From Doryteuthis pealeii (lineage: Eukaryota > Mollusca > Cephalopoda > Myopsida > Loliginidae), in assembly GCA_023376005.1 (NCBI GenBank), contig CM042145.1, forward strand, positions 61,459,228 to 61,523,227: DNA of 64,000 nt, in the 5' to 3' direction. Positions 20,568 to 31,888 of the stretch are shown one piece after another; position 1 is the stretch's first letter, and every line of letters starts with the position of its first letter. A program made the translations under genes and the position numbers. The notes beneath the pieces are model-generated. The model did not search any database and was not told where the DNA came from. It saw only the letters and a list, made by a program, of their open reading frames with translations.

Positions 20568-21019
20568 ATATAATGAATATAATTGTAAGTCCACGATTAC
20601 GCCAATTTATAGAGGGGAAAAAAAACACAATCTGCGCATGACATAAAATTTCGCAGAAAAATACTGTTGCAGTATCGACCTCAATTGCACTTCTGATAGC
20701 CAGTGACTAATGATTAAACATCTTGCATCTCTTTGTCAATGGAATTTTTTTTTAATAGTGTATAAAGTCATCAGATATATCACATGTTTAAATGTCTACG
20801 CTGTGTTAAAGAATAGACGGTAATTTATTTTTTTTAGATACACGAATGGTTTCAACTGCCATTGTGTTAGTCTCCAGGTATTCAGGGCAATTTTCTATAC
20901 TGTTTTGGTTTTATGTTGGCTTTTTTTTGGGGGGGGTGTTCTTGTTCTTTGCTTTTATCGTAGAATGCGTCTTTGAATTTGTATAGGAACTGACTCTGTT
21001 AATGCGTCTTCAACGGATA
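20568..21019. other. Unassigned sequence
   Basis: Includes T-runs and a G-run (20930-20937). No gene seen. Confidence 0.5.
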
Positions 21020-21793
21020 TCTTATCACAATGGAGATTAACCGAAACTACGTCACCACAGACGTCACAATTTCCTTGGTTATTTACAATTCTCAACAATT
21101 ATTAAATAGTCATTATTTAATCTTAATTAGCATTTTACTTATTAACGATGTTTCTATTAAAATTTAGACGGGTTAGTTGCCGCAAAACTGCCAATATCAT
21201 TAAGGTATTTGCCTCTTATCCCACTTATGACACAAGGACATTTTTATGTGGGCCCACCCACAAGCCGAAGCTCATGGGTGGTAGTCACAAAAAATGCATA
21301 GATCCCGTCGGCGTTCTCCCTCAAGGGAGGCGCCTCAGGCGCTGTGCAATAAACCCAGCCATGCCCCTTTAAATCGAGGGGGCGGGTGTTGCCTGATGGG
21401 ATAGCCCCCTGGGATCGACGCTGTTAATTTCATTAATAAACACAGGCCCGAAGAGCCAATATGATTAATACATTTACAATCCTGAAATATTTGATATACA
21501 CCTAAGAAATAAAGATTTACACAGTATATGGTGGGAATAATTTGCATAATGATTTAAACAAAACTGGGTTTATTAAATAACTATTTGCTGCTACTGATTT
21601 CTAATACTATCATGTTATTCTCAAACGTATTAAAAGCAACCCTATAAATAATTTGATATAGAAATCAATTAGAATGACATTAAAATAAGTGTAATATTTT
21701 TATATTCGATCTTATAGTCTTTCTAATTTAATATAATATTTTATTCTATTGAAACTTAAATACTTGTGACCAGAAGGCGCACACGTTTGCTAG
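21020..21793 (+). mobile_element. Helitron subfamily II with nested C element
   Basis: TCTTATCACAATGGAGATTA at the start; the end is a decayed hairpin (GACCAGAAGGCGCACACG) then TTTGCTAG. The body matches 33715-34221 (complement). A C element sits at about 21205-21440. Confidence 0.7.
21205..21440 (+). mobile_element. C element
   Basis: TATTTGCCTCTTATCCCACTT, GATCCCGTCGGCGTTCTCCC, CAATAAACCCAGCC, CCCTTTAAATCGAGGGGGC, GGGATCGACGCTGTTAA. Confidence 0.75.
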
Positions 21794-21909
21794 ATTATAT
21801 GATATATGTAGAGTTCATATTTGCACTCACTCCATCGTTAGAATTTCTTTATTTGTTCATTTATTTGTGATTATAGAATAAACCCAATAAATTGGATGGG
21901 TATGTATAT

Positions 21910-22152
21910 AGCAGTTGGTTCAGCTCTGTTGATAGAGCATTCGCCTAGAAATCGTAAGGTCCAGGGTTCGATACCCGTCTTCGCAGACTCAGCATATGAG
22001 TTGCAGTTTTGATAATTTCATCCGTGCTGTTAAGCATTTGGTGGCAGACGGTATGTGTGACGCTCCACATTAGCAAAAACAATCTTGCGCTAGCAAAAAG
22101 TGGATATACTCTCTCGCTGTTCGACTGATACCATCAATAGGCCACTCCGCAA
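21910..22152 (+). mobile_element. SINE-A, full but diverged
   Basis: tRNA-like head: GGTTCAGCTCTGTTGATAGA (box A) and CAGGGTTCGATACCCG (box B, a good match to GGTTCGANNCC). The body follows to GATACCATCAATAGGCCACT. Confidence 0.8.
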
Positions 22153-22179
22153 ACTTATGTCTTTACTCAACACCACTAC

Positions 22180-22445
22180 CAGAGACAGGACGTGACCCAA
22201 GGTAAATTTGTAAGCGGAGTAAAGCTGCTTTGAATTCAGTTTTCCTTCTCCTAAACTGGTTGCCTAACCAAGGCTAAATAATCCAGTCTGTCCTATTACT
22301 TTCCCATAGATTGGGGGATAACATATGAATGCATGCATTACCCAAAGTATTAGTGCAAAGTGAAACACCATTTGCCTTATTCAAGATTTGAACTCTGATT
22401 ACAAATTCAATTTCCTCTGATAACCGTAGCGCTGCTGCGCCTCCG
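22180..22445 (-). mobile_element. SINE-B, near full length
   Basis: Complement order: ACGTGACCCAAGGT, TTCCTTCTCCTAAACTGGTT, CCTAACCAAGGCTAAA, then the tRNA-like head complement (ATTTGAACTCTGATTAC). Confidence 0.75.
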
Positions 22446-22789
22446 TACATATATCAAGAGTAACTGTTATAGAAAGATAATTGCTATTACTAGCATGTGT
22501 GTTCTTCGTTGGGTGCTTTAGGAACATTGGTTTGAAGTGAATCTTAGATTTTGTTTTCCTTTTTCTCCTTGTTTAGTTCTGATTACCCGCGCTAAAAAAA
22601 AAACTTTGAACTTAGAAATTCGCATTACTCAACGACGGAATGAGACTCTTTCTAATTATAGGAACGACTAATCTGCAATGATCCACAGAAAATTAGTACC
22701 ATCGACGTTTAAGGCAATTTTCAAATTCCAGACTTGTAAATGTTTTGGGAATTTTATTAGATGTTTTTTCTTGCTAGAATGTGTAAAGC
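22446..22789. other. Unassigned sequence
   Basis: No feature recognised. Confidence 0.5.
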
Positions 22790-23005
22790 GGAAGCGCGGT
22801 GGTGTACTGGTTAGAGTCGTAGGAAATGGACACGTCGACCCGAGTTCAATTCCTGGACGAAGCTACAGTTCACTTAGCGCTAATACCATTGGGAAAGGTA
22901 TGAATCCAACTATGGGTAAATAGTAGGGCAGACTGGGCTTTTGAACCTTGATTAGGCAACCAGTCTAGAAGAAGGAAAACTCTGAATCCAAACATTTTAA
23001 ATCTC
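22790..23005 (+). mobile_element. SINE-B, near full length
   Basis: Head GCGCGGTGGTGTACTGGTTA (box A) and CGAGTTCAATTCCTGG (box B), then CACTTAGCGCTAATACC, GGGAAAGGTATGAATCC, GTAGGGCAGACTGGGC. Confidence 0.85.
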
Positions 23006-23207
23006 CTCTTGGGGTGGTCACTACTAGAATATTCTCAGATCTACTTAGTGATGTATTTCAATTTCAATTTTTTTTTTAAATTTGTAAAGATATTTCTGAA
23101 ATGGATAAGGTTTTGTTTTGGTTTCATTTTGGTGTTTTCTGTTTGTTTGTTTGTTTGTTGTTTTTTGGGGGTGGAGGGGGTTGTACTAATGCAGAATAGC
23201 ACCAGGA

Positions 23208-23370
23208 ATGGTTTAGCTCAGTCAGTAGAGCTTTCGACTAGGAACCACAAGGTTCCTGGTTCGATACCGGCCCTCGCCAACTCAACGCATGAGTAGTACA
23301 GGAATCTGTGCGATAAAGTGAGGATAGACTCCCTTGCTGTCTGGTTGATACTGACATTGGGCAACCCCTA
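23208..23370 (+). mobile_element. SINE-A with internal deletion
   Basis: Head GGTTTAGCTCAGTCAGTAGA and CTGGTTCGATACCGGCCC, then CTCGCCAACTCAACG. The middle is missing (AAAGTGAGGATAGACTCCC) and the end is present. Confidence 0.85.
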
Positions 23371-23493
23371 CGACTTTACTACGTATAAAAAGCATTACAT
23401 TTCACGGAAATACCCGAAACCTTTGAGACGCTAAGATTAGGGTTGGGGTTAGGCCACTTCGGGAGTTTCCGTAATCTAATGCTATTTATACGT
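23371..23493. mobile_element. Short MITE
   Basis: Inverted ends of about 35 bp: ACGTATAAAAAGCATTACAT at the left and the complement ATGCTATTTATACGT at the right, with CCCGAA/TTCGGG inside. Confidence 0.65.
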
Positions 23494-24327
23494 AAAATGC
23501 GATTTAATGATATTATCTCTTGTGCATTATTCTGCATTTGTACCAGATATTTCAGAAATGTATAGGGTTTTTTTTTCGTTTTATTTAGATGTTTTTTTGT
23601 TTTGGATTTTTTTTTGGGGGGAGGGGGATATGTTTTTTGTTTATTTTTCTTCAGAGTTTGTTTTTCCTGCAAAATTTTACTTCTTTCACTGCTGAAGAAT
23701 AAATTATTCAGAAACCAACTAATCAGTTTTTTTCTGTTATCATCTTCAATACCTTCTTCATCATCAGTGTTTCACCAACATCTTGTTCACACACAAGAGG
23801 GGGTGGGGGACAGGGAGAATGCATATCGATACCAGTCTTCTTTTCTTTTTTTTTTTTTCTCATCCAAAGATCCTGATTTTTTTTTGGTGGCAGCTCTGCA
23901 ACTGATTACTGATGCTTTCAACGATAACAAATTCGCTGTTTTCGTTTTGTTTTTCATTTTGTTATTTTCCGTTTTATTTTATTTTAATATTTTTACCAAG
24001 AGCACAGAAAGTTCGTTGTGAGAACAAATCTCCCAAAAGATCTCCTACTTGAACGTTGAAGTGAAAACTAAAAGATTGGAGATTTTATCCATTTCCTAGG
24101 CAAAAAATCCATGTCTCTTCAGTTGTATAGCAATCTGCAGTCAAGTATACAATACTTCATCACAATACACAAATAATCTTTTAGCACAAAATATTTTAGT
24201 TTAACATACTACTTAAATGTATTTCATAGTAACAAAAATTGGATTGTTTTAAAGGTATTTTTTTAAAAAGATTTTTTTATCTTTTTGAGAGGTATACGTA
24301 TCATCGAGGTGCGTGCAGGTTGTACAA
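23494..24327. other. T-rich unassigned sequence
   Basis: Many T and G homopolymers (23560-23640, 23845-23890). Frames here are hydrophobic because of poly-T. No gene called. Confidence 0.5.
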
Positions 24328-24430
24328 CAGTTATCGTTGGTTGGTTGGCTGAATTTTACATGTCAACCCTTGTTGGGTTATTTTATTCATTCTTAATGGG
24401 TATTCAACATTTTGCTCAATTTTTTTTAAC
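24328..24430 (-). mobile_element. ED element fragment
   Basis: GTTGGTTGGTTGGCTGAATT, ATGTCAACCCTTGTTGGGTT, TTCTTAATGGGTATTCAAC: complement of the D 3' end. Confidence 0.65.
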
Positions 24431-24492
24431 TTCATCACAATAGACAAATAAGGAATCTTTTAATACAAAATATTTTAAGATTAACTTACTAT

Positions 24493-24596
24493 TAGCCGGA
24501 CCTGTGCATATAACACAGTATGATAATTTAATTAAACAACGTTATATGTTTACTTAAGAGCTATTGCAGGAGTAGTTGAATATGTAAAAAGTATAA

Positions 24597-24640
<44 letters not shown>

Positions 24641-24735
24641 TCTCCCCATTATGTTCGATTGAAAAAGATTAGCGATATTGCTTCCACGCGCTCACCCCCT
24701 CTCTCTATCACCAGGAATCCGTCCTTAAGCATTAC
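24493..24735 (+). mobile_element. G element 5' part with (CT)n
   Basis: CCGGACCTGTGCATATAACA, CAGTATGATAATTTAATT, TTTACTTAAGAGCTATTGCA, then (CT)n 24603-24635, then TTGAAAAAGATTAGCGATAT and GCGCTCACC as in 38320-38490. Confidence 0.7.
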
Positions 24736-24990
24736 GGGTCGCCACTCAGGACAAAATGGTGGACCCACTGGGGGATTTTACCCCTGTGCAGAGGTGTGGC
24801 TGGTGTATTCTTCTGTCCCAGCCGACTGGGTGGTTACGATCCGAGTCTTAACCTCTTACTATACACTCCCAACACTCTGTCGGCGGGGGTTAGAATACAT
24901 TGATACGGCCAACCTGTGTCCTATTAGGGGGGGTCTTACCCTATTGTAGAGTTGCAGTCGGTGTATTTTACGTCCCCTGCCGATAAGGCA
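24718..24990 (-). mobile_element. ED element, E part, two partial pieces
   Basis: TTAAGCATTACGGGTCGCCA and TTACCCCTGTGCAGAGGTG, then again GTCTTACCCTATTGTAGAG and TTGCAGTCGGTGTATTTTA: complements of the E part, one after another. Confidence 0.65.
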
Positions 24991-25207
24991 CATATACTAT
25001 AAGTATGCATACCAACTTTGGTAGTTCGATATTAAACTATTCGAGGACTGTCTATAGGTGAGACAATCAGAATCCTGCCAATTATTGGTAGAGATGATTT
25101 GGAACGATGCTATGCCAAAATAATATAGTCAGACACTTTCACTTTTATGGTTCATTTGAATTTGATTTTGCTGTGATTGAGACAGGAATCTTAATACACT
25201 TTTAGGT

Positions 25208-25535
25208 AAAGATAAGACGACTTGCAATGTTTTTTCTTCTGCTTTGAATAACTCTGCATGAATATCATAAATTTGTTCGTTTCACTGTATTATACAGAAC
25301 GTTCTTTAACCCTTTTAATAGACACAGTGAAATTATTGTCGCCAACGGTAGACAGGCCGAGCGAATTTTGTTTATCTTTGAATGGTAGTTCAAGGTAAGG
25401 CACTTTTCTATTGGTTGCTTTTTTACCAATTCAAGATAAGACGATTTGCAATGTTTTTGTTTTTTGGTTTTTTGGTTTTTTTTTACTGTTTTAAATAACT
25501 CTGCGTGAATATCATAAATTCTTTCGTTTCGAGTA
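25208..25535 (+). repeat. Direct repeat J with internal duplication
   Basis: AAGATAAGACGACTTGCAAT...CATGAATATCATAAATT at 25208-25285 recurs at 25432-25525. Between them AAATTATTGTCGCCAACGGT and GTAAGGCACTTTTCTATTG recur at 26296-26415. Unknown class. Confidence 0.65.
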
Positions 25536-25707
25536 ATCAGTAATGATTGAGCTTATCTCTCAGTAGAGAGGATTAAGTCACAACAAGAAAACTATGAAAT
25601 ATCTCTACTAAGAATGATTGAAATCAAAACAATTCATATCTATATATAAATAATTCTAGAGTTGTATGTTTGTTCACTTTTCATGCTTTTCACTCTCCAC
25701 CATAAAG

Positions 25708-25935
25708 TAAAGTCGTCGGGGCGGCCTAAAGTCGGTATCAGCCAGTCGGCGAGGGAGTCTATCCCCTTTTCACTAGTGCTAGACCAAGGAGATTGTTTTT
25801 TAGCGTATAAGGTGGAGTGCCACACCTATCAGCTCCTTACTTTACCGCACAGATCCCTGTGCTACTCATGCGCTGAGTTGGCGAGGACCGGTATCGAACT
25901 AGGAACCTTGTGGTTTCTAGCCGAACACACCGAAT
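25708..25935 (-). mobile_element. SINE-A, near full length
   Basis: AAGTCGTCGGGGCGGCCTAA to the head complement GGTATCGAACTAGGAACC; the last ~15 bp of the head are lost after TAGCCGAAC. Confidence 0.85.
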
Positions 25936-26699
25936 TTGATATCAATTATAAATACTCATGTCAAAGTGTAAAAGATTGAGAACTAACAGTTACCTGGCAT
26001 TGCTTAGGTACCAAATAGGCCAGTTGTTGTGATTTCCATACCTAGACACTGGAACCCAATCCTGGGTACAATATTCTATATGAAGTCTTATTAGTGTTTT
26101 GTATATTTTTAAAAACAAACGCTCCTTTCTTTCTTTGTAAATACAGCTTCAGTCTTGAATACACTAATTATAAGTAAATGTATGAAGCAATATTTTTATT
26201 TTCAATCAGATACATCAGATTAACAAATAGTGAAAAAAAGAGCATATTTTTATATTTTCAGTACATACTTTTAATTTATAATTTTTTAAGTTATTATACA
26301 GACACATTGACATTATTGTCACCGACGGTACACAAGCCGAACGAAATTTTTTGTCCTTTGAGTGATAGTTCAATGTAAGGCACTTTTCTATTGTGGCTTT
26401 TTTACCAATTTAATGTTAATGTATACAAACATCACAAGGAGACCCACTGTGGGGTAGGATTTTGTAAATATTGTTTCGAAAAATATTGTAATCTAAATTA
26501 ATAGTGAGTGCTTTGTTTTCATGATATTGTACTATGATAGACTATTGCTGATATCGCATGGACATGCGATCTTCAGACCAAGTTCTTGGTCAGAAGATCG
26601 CATCGGTGCCGTTGACTCCATGTCCACACTCATTAAATTAGAAGTGCTCTGTCAATGATATCGAGCACTGTGTATTTCTAGCATTAAGGCGATCCGGGG
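25936..26699. other. Unassigned sequence with repeat J copy and a short hairpin
   Basis: 26296-26415 is a J copy. 26560-26620 holds a hairpin (ATGCGATCTTCAGACCAAG / CTTGGTCAGAAGATCGCAT). No gene seen. Confidence 0.5.
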
Positions 26700-26862
26700 G
26701 GTAGAACCTGTTAGGGTCCTATCTATGGGCTAAATAGAAAAAATGAGTTTTTAAAAACGTGTTTTAAAAAAATTGAATACCCATCAAGAATGACAAAACG
26801 TCTTCGGCATGAAATAACCCAACTAGGGTTGATATACCGTAAATCCAACAAACCAAACCCAT
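26700..26862 (+). mobile_element. ED element, D part
   Basis: CCTGTTAGGGTCCTATCTAT, GGGCTAAATAG, GAATACCCATCAAGAATGAC, GGCATGAAATAACCCAACTA. Confidence 0.7.
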
Positions 26863-27826
26863 TGTCGCCCTGTGTGTCTCTTTTCTTTTGTACATCCTTC
26901 AAATGTGAAGAAATTTCCGAGCTTTCTGAAAAAGGGTTGGCAAGTAAGTCTGAATGGTCTTCCCTGCAAAATTGAATTAGTTTCAACATCTTAAAAGTCC
27001 TGTTCATTGATTCAGTAAATGATTAGCATGAACATATTTGCGCTTTCACCGTTACCGACACAACAGATATTTTCACAGAGACACGTCAAAAGTAAATAGA
27101 CACATCTATTTTTAATGTTTGTTCTGCTTTATTTTACAGCACATAAACTCTTTTCGGGTCATTTAATGACGAAACAAGTCATTTTTTTTTAAAGTTTCTA
27201 TGTTTCAAGTTCTTAATTGGTATTGATAATTTTCATCAACTTCGTTTGTTTCATGGAATAATAACCCTGTGGGTTATTTAATGCCAAAAAAGACTGTTAT
27301 TGTGAGATAAAAGTTGATACTCCAGTTTCCTTTACTGGTGTAATTTTTGTAGATGTACTTTATGGATGTATTTTACATCTAATTCATAATTCTTTTATAT
27401 ATTTTATTATTCTCAAGAATAATAAAATGTCATCCATGTTAGAATTCTCAAACAGATCCCTCATTATTTGCGTTGAAGTCAAACTAGACGGATTCGCATT
27501 CATTATACGTTCATATTTTTCTCACACAGTCCAATCGAATACGAATAATTCAGCGTCTTCTATAATCCGCTGACAGAGCGATAAAAGTATTTTTGACATC
27601 CCAAGAATGTGATATTCTTTATTGAAAACAGGGAATTACACTTCCTACACGAATCAATTCAATATATTTATTTTGCTGATATCTCTGGCCAATTATGGCA
27701 TGAAAAGCACATAAAGAACAGAGTTCTGAAAATTCTTTCTCAGACATATGCAAGAAAACTGATTCCAGTTCTTATACTCTATTACCTTAATATATTTTAT
27801 TTATATTATTTATATATATATATATA
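26863..27826. other. Unassigned sequence
   Basis: Contains ED-like scraps (GGTCATTTAATGACG near 27157; CCCTGTGGGTTATTTAATGC near 27266). The frame at 27609-27842 has no recognised domain. Confidence 0.45.
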
Positions 27827-27878
27827 TACTCTATTACCTTAATATATTTAATTTTATTTACTTATTATATTATTTATA
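27827..27878 (+). repeat. Left copy of a short direct repeat flanking Helitron plus SINE-A
   Basis: CTCTATTACCTTAATATATT and TACTTATTATATTA recur at 28758-28796, after the Helitron and the SINE-A. Confidence 0.6.
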
Positions 27879-28507
27879 CTAGCAAATATATGCACCCTCC
27901 GGGTGCATGTACTTAAGTTTTAATGCAATAAAATATTGTATTAAATTAGAAAGGCTAATGAAACTAAATAAGAATGCAGATAAAAAGTTTTGAAACAGAG
28001 GGAGTATAATCGAAAAATAGAACAACTGAAACTTACTCTTCCATCACTCTCGTCTTTCATTGTTATTTTTTCTAATTTAAGTATTTAGTTAAAAGAGGAA
28101 GTAAAAAATGAAATGACAGTTATTTATTCTTCTTAATGGATTTCATTTAAGATTCATTGAAGAGATTTTTGCTTATATTCATTAAAATAAAACCAAACAG
28201 TTAGAAATCAATAATACTAATCACATATTTATTAAAATCACATTTTTAATATCAATATGCAAATTAGCCTTCCCATTCACATTGTAAACCGCTATTTTGT
28301 TGTATATATAAATATAATTGCATGTGGTAAGTATGTAGATAAGGTTTACAGTATTAATAATGTAAAACAATTTTATTAATAATTGAGGTTTAAATAAAAA
28401 ATAAAATCATTGAGAATGTGACGTTAATAACTAACGGAATTGTGACTTAAGTAATAATATAGTTTCGGTTACAGACAGAAAAACACACAATCTCCATTAT
28501 AATAAGA
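27879..28507 (-). mobile_element. Short Helitron, subfamily I, intact ends
   Basis: Plus strand starts CTAGCAAATATATGCACCCT (complement of the hairpin end) and finishes TCTCCATTATAATAAGA. Inserted between A and T. 629 bp, nearly the same length as 8661-9292 and 46020-46642. Confidence 0.9.
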
Positions 28508-28524
28508 TATATATATATATAATA

Positions 28525-28765
28525 TACTCTATTTAGTTCAGTCGGTAGAGCGTTCGGCTAAAAACCACAAGGTTCCTAGTCCGATACGGTCCTCGCCAAC
28601 TCAGCGTATGAGTAGCACAGGGATCTGTGCGGTAAAGGAGCTGATGGTAGGTATGGCACTCCACCTCAGAAGCTAAAATAATCTCCTTGGTCTAGCGCAA
28701 GTGAAAAGGGGATAGACTCCCTCGCTGATTGGCTGATACCGACTTTAGGCCGCCCTGACGACTGT
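28525..28765 (+). mobile_element. SINE-A, full length
   Basis: TTTAGTTCAGTCGGTAGAGC, GTTCGGCTAAAAACCACAAG, CTAGTCCGATACGGTCC, then the body to TTTAGGCCGCCCTGACGAC. Box B has a C/T change that would weaken Pol III binding. Confidence 0.85.
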
Positions 28766-28796
28766 TACCTTAATATATTTAATTTACTTATTATAT

Positions 28797-28985
28797 TAGT
28801 GTCCTGGGTATGACGTTAAACTGCATCTAATAGTGAGTTTTGAGGAGTGAGGTTAACCCCTTCATTGCTGTTGTTCCCAGGCCCACCCCAACCCAGAGTG
28901 GTAGTACCTGTTAGGGTCCTATTTCTAGGTCAAATAGATCTAAAAAAAAATGGGTTTAAAAATGTGTTTAAAACGATAGGCAAGA
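28797..28985 (+). mobile_element. ED element, D part
   Basis: GTCCTGGGTATGACGTTAAAC, CCCCTTCATTGCTGTTG, CAGAGTGGTAGTACCTGTTA. Confidence 0.75.
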
Positions 28986-29534
28986 ATATGTACAATTTTT
29001 TCGAACCCATAGGTTCTTAATCGAGGAACAAAAGGGAAACTGAAAGAGAAAAATAACTTATGACCTGCTGTTCATTGATTAAAATACTCAGAAAGAATTT
29101 GAAAGAAAAAATATTTTATTGGTATGGATAGATTACAAAAAGGCTTAGGATATCATTTGAAACCCTGCATAATAGAATGCCTCAAGATGTTAAAGAAAAA
29201 TCTCAAAGAAAAAGTATGTTCTGAACTTCATGAGAAAGACAATGGAATGTAGATCAAACAGCGGGAAGATAATACCTAACCGAGGTGAAAATAAAAAGAA
29301 GTATCTTCGGGGATAATTCCGTTCTTTCTATTTATTCATCATACGGATGAACTCTATTTTGTTAGGATGTAACAGAGGATCTAGATCTACAAAGAAGCGA
29401 TAAAGTAAACTGCCTCCGTTATTTGAATGACCTCTTGGATTTTAATAAAAACTTAAAGAAATAGGAAACGCTAAAACGAAAGTTGTTAATCTTTACCAAA
29501 ACATTTGAAAAGAATAACTCGGAGGAAGAATAAA
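28986..29534. other. Unassigned sequence
   Basis: A-rich sequence with no gene or known repeat that I can see. Confidence 0.5.
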
Positions 29535-29563
29535 AATTATCAGGATCTGTGGTCATTGAAACA

Positions 29564-29640
<77 letters not shown>

Positions 29641-29870
29641 GATTTTCTGTGTATCATGTCTTTTTCTCCCCTTTCTGTATAATAAAAGCGGAATGGTCCA
29701 TTATTTAGCTGAGGTGACGACACTCATCAGAATTCTGCGGATAAGCAACACCAGATAATCTGGATTTACATTTTTGCATTTCATTTTGGACGATTTGGAC
29801 TGTCTCATTTGTAACCAGGGGGTGTTGCAGGATGATAACGGTCGTACAACTAAGGAACACTAGTAACAAT
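29535..29870 (+). mobile_element. G element with (CT)n expansion
   Basis: (CT)n 29567-29636, then TATAATAAAAGCGGAATGG, TTTAGCTGAGGTGACGACAC, GCGGATAAGCAACACCAGAT, AACCAGGGGGTGTTGCAGGA, GATAACGGTCGTAC: order as in 38520-38720. Confidence 0.75.
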
Positions 29871-29984
29871 ACATAGTTATTAGAAACCAAATTTTGTAGC
29901 ATAAACTCGAATAAATACCTGGAAAATTTTTATCACGAAATATCTGGGTCAAAATTTCACAAATGGTACATATTTACCCAACCC

Positions 29985-30275
29985 TCCGCACGATCAGAAT
30001 GTGACTCAAGGTCTATTTCTTAAGCGGAGTTTAAACGATTTGAATTCGCAGCTTTCTTTCTCCTAGACTGGTTACAAGACTAAGGTTAAAAAAAAGGCTC
30101 CTACTATTTACCCAATAGCTGGAGAGAAAATCGTGAAAATCATACCTTTCCTTGGAGTATTAGCGGTAAGTGAAATGCAAACGTCCTCAAGCAGGATTTG
30201 AACCATTGTCACCGTGTCCATTTCCTACGTCTATAACCATTTCAATACCAGCGCCTCCACTAAAATTGTACAAGA
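29985..30275 (-). mobile_element. SINE-B, full length
   Basis: CCCTCCGCACGATCAGAATG, TCTTAAGCGGAGTTTAAACG, TCTCCTAGACTGGTTAC, then the head complement ATTTGAACCATTGTCACC and CCAGCGCCTCC. Confidence 0.8.
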
Positions 30276-30404
30276 GAGAAACCCAGAAAATTGGATTAAT
30301 AAATAAAATTTATGATAATTTATAGTTTAACACCTAAAAATGTATGTAACCACCCGAGAGGTTGTCCCCCTTGATCTGGGTATTTATATAATAAAACTCG
30401 TGGA

Positions 30405-30690
30405 AGCGTGTGGTGTAATGGTTAAAGCCATGAGAAATTGACTCGTCGCCCCGAGTTCAAATCCTGGACGTGCCAATTGCATTTCACTTAGCGCTAATAC
30501 CCTTGGGAAAGGTATGAATCCTACTCTCCCTCCAGCTATGGGTAAATAGTAGGGCAGACTGGGCTCTTTAACCTTGGTTAGGCAACCGGTCTAGGAGAAG
30601 GAAAACTCTGAATTCAAACCTGTTGAACTCCTTGTGTCGCATCCTGCTCGTGTAAAGGGGTTGGTAAATATATATGTATATATAAAAGTT
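30405..30690 (+). mobile_element. SINE-B, full length reference copy
   Basis: Head GTGTGGTGTAATGGTTAAAG (box A) and CGAGTTCAAATCCTGG (box B), body TTAGCGCTAATACCCTTGGG, AGTAGGGCAGACTGGGCTCT, tail CATCCTGCTCGTGTAAAGGG then GTTGGTAAATATATA. The clearest tRNA-derived SINE of this family here. Confidence 0.88.
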
Positions 30691-31075
30691 ATTTAAGACG
30701 TTAAAGATATAGTTAATACCAGCCCAGTGGAAGTTAAAGTTTTGGTAAGTGTCATATTAATTAAGTTTTCTTTTTCCTTTTCCTTGTGTCTGAATTGTTT
30801 GTTTATATATGGTATATATTTATTCATTATATTATACGTCTGTTTATAATTGTCTGTTTATATAGTTTACGTCAATGTGTGGATCGATTGTATTAAAGAA
30901 TAGACAAGACAAGAATACATGTGAAATAAACGATAGTTGAAAGCAAAAACATTCTTTGTTCTTCCTGAGACTGATACAGAACACAAAACTTTATGATGTA
31001 AGAATAAAATGTGAGAAAGGAAATGCGTTAGTATCGAGGATTGAGGCAAAAAGGGAGGTAATTATGAGGAACAAA
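30691..31075. other. Unassigned sequence
   Basis: No gene or repeat recognised upstream of the rRNA fragment. Confidence 0.5.
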
Positions 31076-31372
31076 ATGTCAGTATTGCCGACCCTCATTG
31101 CCGAATATCCAATTCCCTTTCACACTGCCCGCTGGTCAGGATCGCTTTCCCTCGAATGAGGAAACCTTAGTATTAGACCGTCGTGAGACAGGTTAGTTTT
31201 ATCCTACCGATCGGCATGTGTGTTACGTCGGTCGTGGCCATGGCTATCCCGTCCAGTACGAGAGGAACCGCGGGATCGGAGCAATGGTTCTCGAACGAGC
31301 GGCGGTGCCAAGCTGTCTCCTCAAACGCGGGATGACTATTGGCCTGCATCCAACTAGTACCACACCTCTGTG
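31076..31372 (+). rRNA. Divergent 28S rRNA fragment (3' region with sarcin-ricin loop)
   Basis: TTAGACCGTCGTGAGACAGG then TTAGTTTTATCCTAC (31173-31207) and AGTACGAGAGGAACC (31255-31269, the sarcin-ricin loop) are near-universal eukaryotic large-subunit rRNA. Around them the sequence is very divergent, yet the stem beside the loop keeps pairing (ATCCCG with CGGGAT), as if under structural constraint. Upstream, GTC.. GCCGACCCTCATTGCCGAA weakly follows the expected order. No 18S, 5.8S or remaining 28S lies in the window. It could be an old fragment or rRNA from a fast-evolving lineage. Confidence 0.7.
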
Positions 31373-31639
31373 ATTTTTCAATATGCTATTCGTAGTATGT
31401 AACCCAGTATTACCTGTTTCATAGTCGGATCATCGGCGACTAAACCAGTAACCTCGCAGATTTTATCAGGTGATGAGTGTAGTTAAGAATAATTTTACGA
31501 CTATTACAGAAAACAAATTCAAGAAATTGTGAAGAAATCGTAATAAAGGTGGTTGCGCAGAGGACACAAAAAAACAAGGGAAATTCTGTCGACGTATTCT
31601 AGACCTATGTAGTTTCTGTACTCGAGTCTATTCTATTCT
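31373..31639. other. Unassigned sequence after the rRNA fragment
   Basis: Nothing recognised; rRNA similarity stops near CTGCATCCAACTAG. Confidence 0.5.
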
Positions 31640-31888
31640 CTCATTGAACCCATTTATCGCCATTACTCCCAGGTACACTCTGACCCGGAGCGGTAGTAAT
31701 TGATAGGGTCTCATTTGTCGGTTAAATAGATCAAAAATGAGTATTAAACAATGTGTATGAAAAAAAATCGAGTTGGAAAAAAAAATTGAATACCCAACAA
31801 GAACGAAGACAACAAAACGTATTCGGCATAAAATAACCCAACAAGTGTTGTCATGCCGTAAAATCCAACCAACCAGCCCTATTCTCCC
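31640..31888 (+). mobile_element. ED element, D part
   Basis: CATTGAACCCATTTATCGCC, CTGACCCGGAGCGGTAGTAA, GTTAAATAGATC, GAATACCCAACAAGAACG, GGCATAAAATAACCCAACAA, CATGCCGTAAAATCCAACCA. Confidence 0.75.

Noticed and set aside
21910..21985. Functional tRNA gene
   Set aside because: Boxes A and B are good but the acceptor stem does not close and the sequence continues into a SINE-A body.
24659..24949. 96-codon protein
   Set aside because: Lies across a G element and ED element E part in antisense; other copies do not keep the frame.
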